In this document: one piece after another, positions 35,201-50,200 of the stretch | How positions within the stretch are numbered: position 1 is the stretch's first letter | How the letters are laid out: every line of letters starts with the position of its first letter | Source of the DNA: Enoplolaimus lenunculus | Lineage: Eukaryota > Nematoda > Enoplea > Enoplida > Thoracostomopsidae | Length of the DNA stretch: 64,000 nucleotides | Assembly (NCBI GenBank): GCA_030248215.1 | Contig: JASANG010000957.1 | Coordinates: 1 to 64,000 of the forward strand | Direction: 5' to 3' | Made by a program: the position numbers and the translations under genes | The notes under the pieces: generated by a model | What the model saw: the letters and a program-made list of their open reading frames with translations, nothing else | Told to the model about the DNA's origin: nothing | Databases searched by the model: none

Positions 35201-38200
35201 CTCAGTTTGTGTAGTCCCGTAGAGCCTATTTTGGAGAGAGTCAAATTTGACTCTGTTTGTGTAGTCCCGTAGAGAGAGTCAAATTTGACTCAGTTTGTGT
35301 AGTCCCGTAGAGCCTATCTCGGAGACAGTCAATTTGACTCACCATTTTTTGCAGTGTAGCTTCCACCTATTTGATTGATCCGGCCTGTGCTTACCTGGTT
35401 AAATCAACATAAGGGCGTCGAATAATTGACAACCGATCAATGGGAGGCTGTCGTTTATCCAGCTTAATTTTGCGATAAATTACACAGCCAACGAATGCAA
35501 CAATAACCATTGCAATGCAAATTGGGATAATAATTGTAGTTGCAAGTTTGCGTTTATCCAATCCGTTCGCGTCTAAAATTTCATAGCTAATATTGATGTT
35601 AGTTGCGATACGCAAATAAGCTAAAAAATCAACGCATCCGACTGCGGGAGAATTTTTGCCGGAGGTTCCGGTAATTTTGGCAGTGAAATTTTGCAGTTTT
35701 AGACCATTTACCGGTTTGGTGCGTTTTGTTTTAAGTTCTGGCACAATTTGAGAAAAGAATTGAAGAGATTTCGTAAAAAAACAAGCGTAAACCTAAACGA
35801 TTAAACATCACATTACAGATATTTGCTAAAATTAACAAACTAAACATCATTTTACCTAATTTCACCTCGACTCTGCGGCTTCACCTCCGGCTCTGGCAAG
35901 TTTTGTTGAGCTCCGGTATTTTTCACTTCCGGTTGCATTTAGAAATTAGTGTGACTTGGCAAAAAAATAGTGCGACGGGGTGTATATACGCAATTGCTAT
36001 AGCATCTGCTCAGATATAAAAAAACTAGAAGCCGCAGTTGCACTTTAGGTCAACTGTTGTAGGGCTGGTTGTTGCTTAGGCACGTACACATTTATCTCAA
36101 AGTATTACCCCAACTTTGAAGTCACAGCCCAAAAGATCAGGGGCGGAACGTTTTTCTATGGGACTTGAAAAGAGTAAGCTTTCACTTTAGACTATTTTTG
36201 ATTGGCTTAGGCTTAGGCTTAGGCTTAGGCTTAGGCTTAAGCTTGGGCTTAGGAATATGCTCATTCTTACGCTTACGCTAAGGCTTAGGCTTAGGCTTAT
36301 TTGTAGGAATATGCTCATTCTTACGCTAAGGTTTAGGCTTAGGCTTAGGCTTAGGCTTATGCGAATATGCTTATAATACTGTTCCGCCCCTGTTCTTTAC
36401 ATTGAGCGAAGTCACTTATGAACTTAAACTACCAGTTGACTCTATACGCACAAATTCTTTTCTAGAACGCTTAATTTTTTCCTGTATTGTCAAAAACATT
36501 GTTTACTGCTACGCTAGACCGCTGCCCAAAATACGTACGTAGAGCATTCCAGCTTTAATAATAAAGGTAAAATAAGCATTCGGATCGTTACACAACTGCA
36601 ACAAAAGTTGTCCAACACGGTGGTGTACGCAAGTTATTGCTAAATAAGCATTTAAGCAATTTCAACCAAGTATTGGAAACTACATTTTTTGACCTTTTGA
36701 GCATTCCGGGAAGACAAGCATATGAGCCGATCCGAGCGATAATCCTTGTGTAATTTCTTCTTCCGATACATCAGATTTGAATACTGCGCAAAGCTGTACT
36801 GCAATTTCGGCGCTGCCACGTGGGACATTCGGTAAAATAACAGACGAAAAATTCTGAAACAATGATTGCAAGCATTTGGCGTCAAAGATTTGCTAACACA
36901 AAGCTTCAGTAGGAGCAGACCTGAAGCTTGAACTGAACCTTGTGCATTGTTTATGCTGCAGGTCATATCGAATGGCTGGGTTTCTGAAATCTTACTTAAG
37001 TATATACTTAGATCATGCATGAGTAATTACTGAAGTCGTCGACTTAAGTAAATACTTAGCCTTTGGAACAAAATCAAATATATGCCAAATTTAAACCAGT
37101 GCCATTACAAGGAAGTTTTAATTTCGTTGTAAGAGACACGATTATCCTACAGCTATTTTACTTTTATAATGTCATAACTGTTGGAAAAAACGGGCCAATG
37201 TAAAGAACAAGGGCGGAACAGTGTTGTAAGCATATTCCTAAGCGTAAACCTAAGCCTAAGCCTTAGTGCAAGAATGAGCATATTCCTAAGTCTAAGCCTA
37301 AGCGTAAGCCAAGCAAAAAATTAATAATCTAAAGCTTAAGCTTACGCTATTGCATTCCCACAGAAAAACGTTCCGCCCCTTGTGTCCAAAAAACGTAACT
37401 ACTCAAACAACATAAAACTTATTAATTCCGTCGAAAAATAGTATTATTTCGAGTGCCAAAATCATTACATGTGTAAACAGCTGCACTGTAAATACCAATG
37501 AGTTGATTAATCAGCTCAGCTAGAGAGTTAGTTATTTCTGAATCAATATCACTAAACATTAATTCACTCTGAGTTGGGTTGATTTCGGGTGCGTTGATTA
37601 ATTAACTCAGAATGAGTTGAGCCGACGCAAAATTCTGAATTCTGTCAGTCGTAACTCAGACTGAGTAATTCAACTCATTCTGAGTTAAAATCAACTCACT
37701 AAAAAATTACAGTGTATTTAAGTCATTGAAAACTCTTCAGACTGAGTGATTCAACTCATTCTGAGTTAAAATCAACTCACTAAAAAATTACAGTGTATTT
37801 AAGTCATTGAAAACTCTTCAGACTGAGTGATTCAACTCATTCTGTGTTAAAATCAACTCACTGAAATTTACAGTGTAAAAACTCAACATTGTATAAACAT
37901 GAGTTACCCCTGATATATTAACGCGATCAAACTCGTGTTTGAATGCTTGAACTAAATTTTCTGCAACCACAAAACTATTCGTTCTGAAATCGTCTTCAGG
38001 GATACCGTAGCGAATTGCATAATACTGCGGTGTGCAATCTTTGAATGTCTGAAATACAAGCATAAATTGCAACTCATATTATTACTTCTAACCAATTCGC
38101 AGTGTGGGCTGTTGACGAAATAAGTTGTTTTATGGCATACAGAAAATGTCAAAACCTTCGGTTAACAGTTAAAAGTTTGTAAATTTTTTAACCATACGTT

Positions 38201-41200
38201 TAGCGTAACCCCTGAACACTGAAAATTCCAATGAGTTGATTTTAACTCAGAATGAGTTGAATCCGCTCAGAAGTCTGAGTGCTGGTATTTCAGAACTCAG
38301 AATTCTGAATTGTATTAACTCATTCTAGTTAATTAGTGATCGCATCCGGAATTGAATCTCAGCTCAGAGTGAGTTAATGTCTACAGTTATTAACTCAGAA
38401 ATTACAAGAAACAACTCATTCCCTCTCTCTATTATGTTGAGTAATCAACTCATTGCAATTTACAGTGAGCCGTTCTGTTATGTTCCAATCAATTCTTGGA
38501 TGGGAATGGCACAAAAAAGATTGTCTATAATATTGAATTTGTTCGTTCAAAGTTCAGAAAAATAAAATTTGAAATGTAAGAATTGGGTCCGTACTGATTC
38601 ACAACGGGTCATACGTGTCGCCACCTCGACCCGGGACAAGGAACATTCTGTTAAAATCCCTTTAAAAATTATACAACTGAGCCACTGACCAACTTCCAAC
38701 ACTGTGCTTACCTCAAAAAATAGGGTCCAAGAAATTATTGTTGCGAATTTAGCAGACACACATTTCTTATTTCCATGAAACTGTTATTGTGTCTATATAT
38801 TAAAGATGGAATACCCCACATACGCATTTTGTGCAGCGTTCCAGCATTTCAGCACGTAATGTGTCTAACAGACGAAAGGCACAGATATGCAAATTAGAGA
38901 TCAGTGTATAATCAGATAGTCCTTTCTAATATAGATTGTTGCAATATGTTAACTTTACAGGGTACAACCGGAGGTCTGCCTCCGACTCCGGCAGAAAATT
39001 TGCCTGAGGTTCCGGCAATTTCGGTAGTAAAACTTTGCATTATTTTGCAAAATGTATCTGTTTAGCGCGTATCGTTTTAGTTTTATCACAATTTTCAGGA
39101 AAGATTTTCCGAAATTCGCACAAAATTAGCGTAAAATCAAACAACTTAACAACATATTGCAGATATTTGCTAAAACTAATTAATCGCCATTTGTACTATC
39201 TAATTTCGCTTCATATCCGGCTCCGGCAAGTTTCATTGACCTTCGGCTCCGGCAAGTTTCGTTGACCTCCGGCTCTGGCTCTGGTATTTTGCATCTCCGG
39301 TTGCACCTTGGTTAACTAATATTTTTAAGAATTGATTTTGCTGATTTTAATGTATTCAAATAAGTTGTTCTCATGAAATATACTCGAAAAACTCACCGCA
39401 TCGAATAGCGAAAATGATAGCTCGACGTTAGCTGTATCGGAACATTCCGCATTGTCCCAAACTGTGCTGTTAATTTTCAAATTGCACGCAGTTTTGTAGG
39501 TGCCTAAAACGATGATTTAGTAAATAACTTTTAGCAGAAAAGCTGAAACGCTCACGATACGTAATTTGGGCAACTTTCCAATAAAAATGGGTTTGAAATA
39601 TTTCAAACGAAAAAATTTTACAAACGTACACAAATATAAGAATTCTTGCTATGAATTTTAAGTTTTTATTCATATTCTATATATTTACATGAAATAATTG
39701 CCAATATTTAGCGTTGACAGGTTTGCTAGCATCGAAAACCTAAAAATTATGGTCAGCGTATAGTAGAACACTACCGTAACCGTGGTATAAACATATTTCT
39801 ACGCAAAAGGCTAAACAAAAAATTAAGCTAAGCCTTATTCATTTGTAGTCCTGAAGAAAAACGTTCCGCACCTGATCTTTACTTGGATCGAACGAAAAAT
39901 AAAATTCCAATACACTGGGCGTTGTTTCGATTCGTTTTAATAAACTGGATTTCGACTGCTTTAACTTAAAGTTACATAACACTTACATCTGTCTTCGTTC
40001 TTGCAGTCCAAACCTTTAATCATTGAACAATCTAGAAACAGAAACAATTAAATTTTATAATACCCACCTTTAACTCGACTGATACTTTCAATAAGTGTGA
40101 TACTATGTATCAAGAGTCGATGATGACCCCAGACAAGTACTGAAATGGTTCAAAATTTGGAAAAATTTAGGTGACTCGACTCGCCTCTAGATCCCCACCA
40201 GGCCCGTAGCCAGCTCACCTTGCTGGGTGGGGGGATCTAAAAATTTTTCAGGAGGGGCATTTCAGGGTTTTCAATGACTTACAAGCAAAGTTGAAATCTA
40301 GGAGTCCAAAATTTTTGCAGACGGCTTAGTCCCCCTGGGCTCCCCTTGGCTACGGGCCCGGCCCCCACTGATAAAACTTGGATCCGCCTTTGATTTGGGG
40401 ATCGCCGCCATAAAGTCTTGGGAAGCCGCCGCCTACAATGCAAAAAATGGTGAGTCAAATTGACTCTCTCTCAAATTGGCTCTACGAGACTACAGAAACT
40501 GAGTCAAATTCGACTCCGTCAGAGTCAAACGTGCGATTCAGTGAGTCAAATTTGACTCTAACGGAGTTGAATTTGACTCAGTTTGTGTAGTCCCGTAGAG
40601 CCTGTTTCGAAGAGAATCAATTTGACTCACCATTTTTTGCAGTATACCTGCTTGTGCTCATGCACTAAAACAATAGACAAATCTTACTATTTTGAAATAG
40701 TTTTGCAATAGTTTTGTCTACATTGTTGCCAACGCGATAGTGTCTACGACTGCATGGTATTCGAACACCTTCGAACTGAAAATAAAGGGAATATATTAAC
40801 GGCATTATATAAATTACTAGTCAAGACAATTGCACAAATGTGCAACTCGCATAATGTACTACTGAACATACGGCTGGTATATTAAATATTTAAAATGAAT
40901 GTTGTATTAAGCTAGTCTAACTGACCACAGAAATTGGAAAACTTAGGATATGCTATGTAAGTGCTTCCTGTATGCACAAATTCTAGGTTACAAGGATATG
41001 TAGACATATAATACCGAACTGTCAGACTTGTTTACTCCTGCGCTGGAACGTTGCCCAAAATACGTATGTTTGGCGTTCCAGCTTTCAGATATAGATAATC
41101 GTTTGTATCAAAATCCCTACAGAACATAGTGCTTTACAACGACAAAACTAATACTTCTCAAATGCTGTAACAGGCATAGGTAATACGCTAATGAGGATTA

Positions 41201-44200
41201 CGCTATACCTTTGTTGACGTCCGGTGCCATCCGTTAGCCGCACGGCGCCATCGTCACAGTGCGTCACCCGTACGGCACCGTCGTCACCATGCGTCACCCG
41301 TATGGCGCCGTCCGTCACCGTGCGGTATAGTACGCAAATATCTCTCGTGCGATAACTTACCGTACGAACACGGAGACGGACGGCGCCGTACGGGCGCGGA
41401 CGACGCCGGACGGCGCCAGACGGGTAACGCATGCCGACGGACGGCGCCGTACGGGTTACAGACGGCGCTGGCCGTCAAGTATAGCGCAACCCTAAGCGTG
41501 TAGCTAACTAATTTTTAAGCGTTCCAATTTCTAAATGCTGTATTTAAATTTTTCATGCCAGAAAACCTAAAAAGCCAACAGCGAACAAACGCTTTATACA
41601 AAATAATGCCAAATCAACTGTCACAGTTTACATAGCTAATATGCTAATTAATTATTAGCTATGCATTCATTTATCGGTTTTGAAGGTTTATAAACAATTT
41701 ATTCACATTCCTTACACCCATATACCCTTTAATACTGGAATGAGATTCTAAGAATTTTAAAACTACACTGCTAGGTTAACACCCAAAGCGTATCCGTGTA
41801 GCGGTTCCTGAGAGTCGGGTGGACAGACAGATGGACATAGACTCCGCTTTTTGCGAACATTAATTTCAATTGTCTTGGAACGTAATGTAACAAAAAGTAT
41901 GCAGATTTCACGACAAAAATTTTTTTGACCGAAACACATAAAGCGCTCGTTCGCATTAATGCAAACAATCTCGCATGCTGCCGACACTGATTTATTACTG
42001 TATAAAACTACACTGCAAAAATGGTGAGTCAAATTGACTGTCTCCAAAATAGGCTCTACAGGACTACACATTCGACTCCGCCAGAGTCAAACGTGCGACG
42101 AGTTGAATTTGACTTAGTTTGTGTAGTCCCGTAGAGCCTATTTCGGAGAGAGTCAATTTGACTCACCATTTTTTGCAGTGTACTAATTGGATTTGTAAGC
42201 GCACGTCTTCAGTAGTGATAACTTAATTGGCCCATGCATAGAACAGGGCTGGATCGTTTTTCGGAGGGGCTACAATAGTCAGTTTAAACTTTAGCCTATT
42301 TTTTTGCTTAGGCTTAGGCTTAGGCTTAGGCTTTAGGCTTAGGAATTAGGCTCATCCATACGCTTACGCTTTAGGCTAAGGCTTAGGCTTAGGAGTATGC
42401 TTCTACTACTGTTCCAGCCCTGTTCTATACATGGACCACTTAATTCATACCATAACTGCAGCTTTACATTCCGGGTCATATCTGACAATGAATGTTACCG
42501 TTGAAGCTGTTCGGTTCACAAGCTGAAAAACAAAAAAATGCCTCTTGTACCCTTTTCCCCCACATTTAAGGCTTAGGTTTAGGTTCAGGGTTTAGACAAC
42601 AGTTTAGGTTTCGGGCAAATGCATAGCATTTAGCTAAACCATTTCATTCAGCCTACGTCTGAGTCTAAACCTAAGCGTCTGACGGGGAAAGTGTACGAGA
42701 GCAATAAAAATAGAAAATGAAAAAATTTTCATTACTGATATTTTCATTGTATAATTTTGTGTTTTGTATGCTTAAAGTATGCTTTGAAATATATTTTTTA
42801 GACAAATTTATGTAAAAATTATCATATCAACATAACAGAACGGTTAAATGGAAGAATTGTAAATATTACTTACCTGAGGCATGTCTAAGTTCGGATAACT
42901 GCATCCTTCAACAGCCATATACGAAAAATTCGGCTCCACATCCCGGCTTTCCCATCCTAAAACAAAATAAAATACTCGTTTTTGTGTGAAATAGTAAAAT
43001 TATTACTTGTATAAATCTATGATGTATTTTTGATGGCACAATACTGTGACAAAAAAAAACTAAAATTAATAAACCCCGTTCACAAGTGCAAGTTTTTGCT
43101 GCGACAACTTGCAGCTGCAAATAATTCATTAAAAATCATAGCTAGCAATTTATTTCACATGTGTGAATAACCATGCACGGTTGCTTAATTTATTGTAGCC
43201 GCTTTCTCATTGGCTGATGAAAAAATGCGAGTTCTGCATGAAATTTCCACCTGCGAGTTCTCGCAGCAAAAACTTGCACGTGTGAATAGGGCTTTATACA
43301 TTGAAGTGCATTCCGTAGACATACTTGATGCTAGAATTCGAACTCTAGTGACTGGAGTTGAGAGGCGTTTACTGCCCCCACTCACTGCAACAGCTTGATA
43401 CTCGAGCCCGAGCGTGCTCGCACGTCTTGAGGTAATTTGGACCTATGTATAGCGGTTTGAATTATTAAAAACTGCGCAGTATATATTATTTGACGTTTAG
43501 AGACTGTACTAATTTCATAATAGTCAAATCTATGTGAGAAGATGTTAATATAGATTAATAAAGAAAATGTCAATGTATATCTATAAACAATTTTTCGCAA
43601 TAGTATATGTAAAATGCTGAAATAACTACACAAAATAGGGCGCCCATTACCCATGTAGGATATAAGTTAAACCCGGCTCATGTAAACTTAAACCATATGT
43701 AAAATGAAGGCTTTTGGGCAAAATATACCTAAACCTGGTTCTGAGCCCAAATGAGGGAAAAATGTACTAGAAATCTTTAGTACTAACAAACCGTCGTCTG
43801 CAAAGAATAGCTCAATTCGCACTTATATTTTAGCCGAGACGAAACCTACTTTAATTCTGCCAAAAGTCGATGATGACTCCGAGCAAGAGTAGGCAACAAC
43901 TCAATTACGCAACGTAAATGGCTGTTGTGCCAGCACTCGTTGCGTTTTGAGCTGACCCCACCCGATTGATAGGAGGTGAGTTTTTAGTTGCAGCCTGCAG
44001 AACTGTGTTGACATGCGTTTTAGAAGTAGAAACACGTTAACGCAATAATTTGAGCATTGAACGCGAACTCATTCTCAGTTAAAATCAACTCACTCGAATT
44101 TACAGTGAAACAATGATTTATCGCAGTTCAGTTAATAGTAAAACCTGAGAAACTAAACAAATTTCGGACCAATTGTAACTCACTAACAGGCGGTTGATAC

Positions 44201-47200
44201 TTAATTGTCACACGAAGATTCTGATCGAATTCTGTTGGTCCAATGGTTTCCATTGAAGTGATTGTTAACGCAGGCAGACGTGGATCCCAACGAGCGGTTG
44301 GTTCTAAAATACGTTTTTGCAATATTACTAATTATAAAATATTTCATAATTACGACATTAATGTAATGTTTAAAGCTCCATTCACACGTGCAAGTTTTTG
44401 CTGCGAGAATTTGCAGCTTCAAATTGCGCGCAGAAATTGCATTTTTTTCATCACTCAACGAGAAACCGTCTGCAATAAATTAAGTGCTGTCGCATGGTTA
44501 TTCACACATGTGATAAGATTTCAAAGGAACGTTCCGATTGACCAATAATCAAACTGCAAATGCAAGAAATTCAAGCGACATGCAACTGCGTTCACAGGTG
44601 CGAATTAAATTAAATAGCATGAATTCCAGAGAATCATTTGCTGCTGCAACAATTTCAAAGCTGCTTTGTAACCAAACTTGCACATTCAAGTTGCGCGTGC
44701 AAGTTTTTGCTGCGATAACTTACGCGTGTGGATATGGCTAAAGTATAAGCCAAGTTAGAATTCAAATGTATTTAAAATAAATAATTCAACTGGCTCTTGT
44801 ACACCTGTGCCAACAGTTAAGATTAAGGCTTATGCTTTGGTAACGGCTTAGACAAACATTTAAGCTTACACTTTTGCAAGCCTTTTTCAAAAACTAAGCC
44901 TTGTAAGCATGTCAGACATACTTTTCCTAGTGCATATAAAATATATGCAATGTACATTGCGTTGTGTACTATCCGGCAGCATACGGTCCACATATATAGT
45001 CGACGATAAAAGTAGTTGGAATGAATGCAGTATCATATAAAAGCACGTCACGAAAATTTTCCTGGGGTTGCGGTAAGGCGGAACTCGCGAGTACCCCCCG
45101 TATCTTTGGTGCTAAGCTGAACCTCAGACGCAATTATTTTTAGACGTGACTGCAATTGCAGGAAAGTGCATTTGGAACAGTAAGGCAGTACTTCTATTTC
45201 AGGCGAGATCGTCTATAGTACGCAACACAGGGTGTAGCATCTATCGAAAGATAAGAACAAATGAACTGGAGCAGAAGTGGGAACCACAGTTGGTTCCCAG
45301 GTATGATAAAGCTTTAAGTAAAAGTATACTGAATTTTAAAACTCTCAAGTACGTTGGTTCGAAAGTTACACGACCTATCACCAACTAGTAATAGTTGCTA
45401 CTTATACGCATTTGAAAAAATGTTGGCCCATGTATAGAACAGGGCCGGATCATTTTCCGGAGGGGTTATAATAGAGTCAGTTTAAGCTTTAGACTAATTT
45501 TTTTGCTTAGGCTTAGGCTTAGGCTTAGGTATATGCTCATCCATAGGCTTAGGCTTAGGCTTAGGCTTAGGCTTAGCCTTAGTCTTAGGCTTTAGGCTTA
45601 GGCTTAGGCTTAGGCTTAGGCTTAGGCTTAGGAATATGTTTATACTGCTGTTCCGGCCCTGTTCTATGCATGGGCCAAAATGTCAAATGTTTCGTCTTGT
45701 ACCATCTACGGCAAATTAGCAATAGGCCCTAAGCAATCAACGTGCCACAAGCTGCGGATGTTAACATCCGCACAGTAGCAGCGAACATTACTAGCTGAAA
45801 CGGTACCAAATTTCAAAGCTTACCGCTCAGTGCTTGTCAAGCTACAACACCTATTGCCAACTAGTGACAGTTGCTAAGCGCATTTGGGAGTCTAGACAAC
45901 GGTCGGCGTCTTATAGAAACGAGACTTACGTCGATTTTCAGCAATTTCAGACCATTTTGTATAGCCATCAGGGCCGATACCTGCGACCCGAAACGCGTAC
46001 AAACCACATATGTCAGGCTTAGCGAATTCGAACCACGGTTGTTGAATAAGCTGAAATATGTGGGCATCGTTTAGTTACAGAAGCCTGTGTGAAATCTTGG
46101 ACCATTTATCGCACTGCAACTTGTCACCCGACAGCGTCTTAAGTCTAAGCCCTAAGCCTATGCCATGCCGACAGGATTTCAGAGTACAAGATATTTGTGG
46201 AACTGCCCACTGGGAGACATGGATAGCCCTGGACTTAGAGATTTCGAGGCTTAGGATTGACCACCCTAGAATAGTTTCAACCGTGCTTCTAAGTCATCAA
46301 AAACCCTTGTGTGCCCCTCTTTAACATTTTTTGACACCCTATCAAGGTGAGCTGGTTATGGGCCTGGGAGGACAAAAACATAAATATTACTCCTAAATGC
46401 ACTAAAATACCAACTAAACACTGCGGTAAAATTGGCCATATTTCGCAGAAATGACACCGGGCTTGAATGCCCCTCCTGAAAATTTTTTAACCCCCCGAAC
46501 AAGGTGAGCTGGCTACGGGCCTGAATGGAACATTTTTTAAAATCATTTTACACAGTTTAGTTTAAACGATTTTTAGCCAATAGAACTGCTCGAATTTTAC
46601 ATTTTCAACCGTTTTCCACAATATTTTGCCGTTGACGGTTTTGATTGGTTGATTTCGATCTCGAAATTGAACAATGTAACCACTCATATTCGGTAGCTCA
46701 GCCCATGTCACATTGACAACGTATGGGTTCGATTCATGATCGATTAAAATATAGTCGACCGGATAATGAATGCTTTCTAAAACAATAATACTTAATTGTG
46801 ATTGGATAAACCAAATAATCGAAAAGTCTGCGCCAATCTATAGAACAGGGCCGTAAAACAGAAGTATAACCATATTCCTAAGCCTAAACCTAAGCGTAGC
46901 AAAAAAGCTTTATACCTAAACCTAAGGCTAGGCCTAAGCCTAAGCAAAAATATATCTAAAGTCCAAGATTATTCTATGGTAAGGATCAAAGTTTGAAACT
47001 CGCACTAATTTTAAGCTCGAGCAGTATCAGTTTAACTCGATTGCTTAGTTTTCAAGTGGGTGTATTTGACAAAGTTGTGGATCCGACAAACTTTGATCTT
47101 TTTCCGAGTTAAGTTCCAAAATCGACTAAAGGTATATCAAAAGTGAGTTTAAATGGGGTTTATGCTGACCAAAATGACCAAAAATACAATGGACAATCAG

Positions 47201-50200
47201 AAATTATAACGCTAGCTATACGTAACCCTTTCTCACATAAATATTTTCTATTTCCCCTGAGACCTACTTTTATGCTAGGATTCGAACTCCAGTGACTGGA
47301 GTGGGAGGCGTATACCATCACCACTCAGCTATAGGAGCTTGACGCTCGAGCCCGAGGGGACTCTCACGTCTTGTGGTGATTTAGTACTACGTATACGTGT
47401 TGCAATTGTTAAACACGGTGCGATATTTACTATTTAACGTGTATACGCTGCGCTGAGTTGCCTACAAGCAACTCAATCTGAGAAGGGGTTAAAATACAAT
47501 TTATACGTAATATAATTTATGTTAACGTAGAAATATGTCGAATTACAGTTTAAAGATAAAAGAAACCAATATTATAAAAATCAATACACTGTAAATTTCA
47601 GTGAGTTGATTTTAACTCAGAATGAGTTGTATCACTCAGTCTGACTTAGGACTATTAGAACTCAGAATTTTGACTTGATTCAATTCATTCTGAGTTAATT
47701 AATCAACTCACCCAGAGTCAACTCAACATAGAGCTACAATTAACTCAACTGAGAGTGAGTTAATGTTCACTGATATTAATTCAGAAATAACCAACTCGCT
47801 TGCTGAATTGATTAATCAACTCATTGCAAATTACAGCGTACCTGGTATTTCACTGTTGGGTTCATTGTTTGAATCAACCGTTTCGTTTTCAAGCTTCATC
47901 ATCATCGCGCGGCACAGCGACCAACACGATTCTGTTGTATCCTAAAACATATATGAAAATTGAATAACAGATTAAAACATTCGCCATAATGCAATTTTAG
48001 TACCACAAAATTGAAAAAGTATAGATAGGTGTTTAGTAGATATCTCGGAGTTTCAGATAGCATATATACATACACACATATATGTATACATATAGTATAT
48101 ATTTGTATATAAACATTATACATAATATATATTATATATGCATTTATAGGCCCATGTATAGAACAGGGCCAAAACGTTTCACTGCGGGGTTGTAATAGAG
48201 TCAGTTTTAGACACAAAAATTTTGTTAAGGTATCGGTTAAGGAATATGCTTATACTACTGTTATGGACCTAATCTGCATACATTTCATGTCAGATATTAT
48301 TGAAAATTTTAAACTTTAAACCATTGATATATTTGCTATTTGCTGAAAAAACTTGAAAATTTTACAGCAGAGAAGTATGCTTCACTCGTCGGAAAATCCA
48401 TAGGCAAATTTCAAAACTTACACACGTCCCAAACTGAACAATGGCTTCATTGCAAATTGAAGTGCAATTTGATTCCTGAAACTTAAAAATGAATTTTATA
48501 ATTTGTACAATTTTATAAGCATTGGTTGAGTTGCGAATACATAACATAAGTCAAATTTAAAATTAAGTCGACATTTATATTTAAGGTTTTCTGGTTGCAC
48601 TTACTTACAGCAAGAGTCGCGATTGGCTGGGTTTCCAAAACTTTACTTAAGTACGATTTAGTACTTAACTACGTGTTAAGTAATTACTTAATCATTTTGT
48701 CGTTTTAAGAGCTATTTTAACTTAAGTAAAATACATAAGTCGCTGACCAAATTTGATAGACTAAAAAGTTACCATTAAACAATACTGACATTGGTCAAAT
48801 TGAAATTATAGACTATTGGTCTCTCCTCAATATAAAGCAAAACTATTACTTTCTTGTTTTGACAATTTCTGACATTTACCGTTTATTTGTTTTTGCTCGA
48901 CAATTTCAGTATTTACATAAGTCGGCCACTTAAGTAATTGCTTAAATGTAACAAAAGTAAATACTTAAGTAAGACTTCAAAAACCCAACCAATGACTCTT
49001 TTTACAACAGCATGCAACAGAGTACATTCTGTGTAAAAGCGGCGTACCGAGGGGGGGTCGGAGGGGGGGCCGAGGGGCGCGCGCTTACCCCCAATCAGAA
49101 TCAGTTCGTGTATCAATTTACATTAGATACAAACATTACGCCTAGCTTCTCGCTCGCTTCGCTAGCGAGGTTGTTATTCGATTTTCAAAGAATTTTGCTT
49201 GTTGCGCTGTTCCAAAGAAGACTTTATCGGTTAATACCCAGCCGAATCAGGTCAAAGTTAAAGATAATATAAATTGTGCAAAGTTACACAGTTATGCAGT
49301 TGCTAGACCGGGGGGTGGGTGCCGGTTTGATGATTTAGACCAAGCAGTTCATGAATATAGAAACGGTTTTGAGACTCAGACAGAGGGATTTAATACTGAA
49401 ATAATGCAAATAGCTTCTTGATCGCTTCGTTCGCGAATTGTTCCAAACTCGCCATAATAAAATCCTGGCTACAAGACTTCGTACACTCTGTTTAAACTGC
49501 AAGACAAAAGTAACCCAACAAAGACCCTAAACTGAAGTTTTGGACTAGAGTTCAAGGTAATAGGTGGGTAGGTTTTCGCTCGCTTTGCTCTTGGTATTTT
49601 CTTCGAAAATCATGTTCACGTACTTAAGCAACGACCATATCAGTTTGGCCCAGCTACCCAGCCCGCTAACAATTTAGGAGACTTAACACGAAAACTCTGA
49701 AGTTGGCCTCGGATCCGACCAGGAAAGCGTGACCAATTTAATATATAAAAATATAGATGGGTCACTGCTAAGGGTTTTTAGATTTACTTTTAGGTGGAAA
49801 GTTAAGGCACAAACCTGGCAGGATGCGGCCCCCCAATCCAAATTTCTCGGTACGCCACTGCTGTGTAGAAAAGAATGTACCCGGCACGCGTTGCAATTTT
49901 AGCCTACCTCCATGTATCTAGAGGGAGTTACATCCTGTGCGAACCATGTCATTTATGTTGTATCCCCTCTAATTAACCCCTTCTCACATAGAGTTGACTA
50001 TGGGCAACTCTCAGCGCAATGTATATACGTTAAGTAATATATATCGTCACAGTGTTTAACAATTGCAACACGTATACATAGTACTAAATCACCACAAGAC
50101 GTGAGAGCCCCCTCGGGCTCGTGCGTCAAGCTCCTATAGCTGAGTGGTGATGGTAAACACCTCCCACTCCAGTCCCTGGAGTTCGAATCCTAGCATAAAT

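Noticed and set aside
35573-35744. Upstream extension of the RTK membrane-helix exon
   Set aside because: The open frame continues, but the extra part matches family F copies and the acceptor at 35573-35574 gives the phase required by exon 12.
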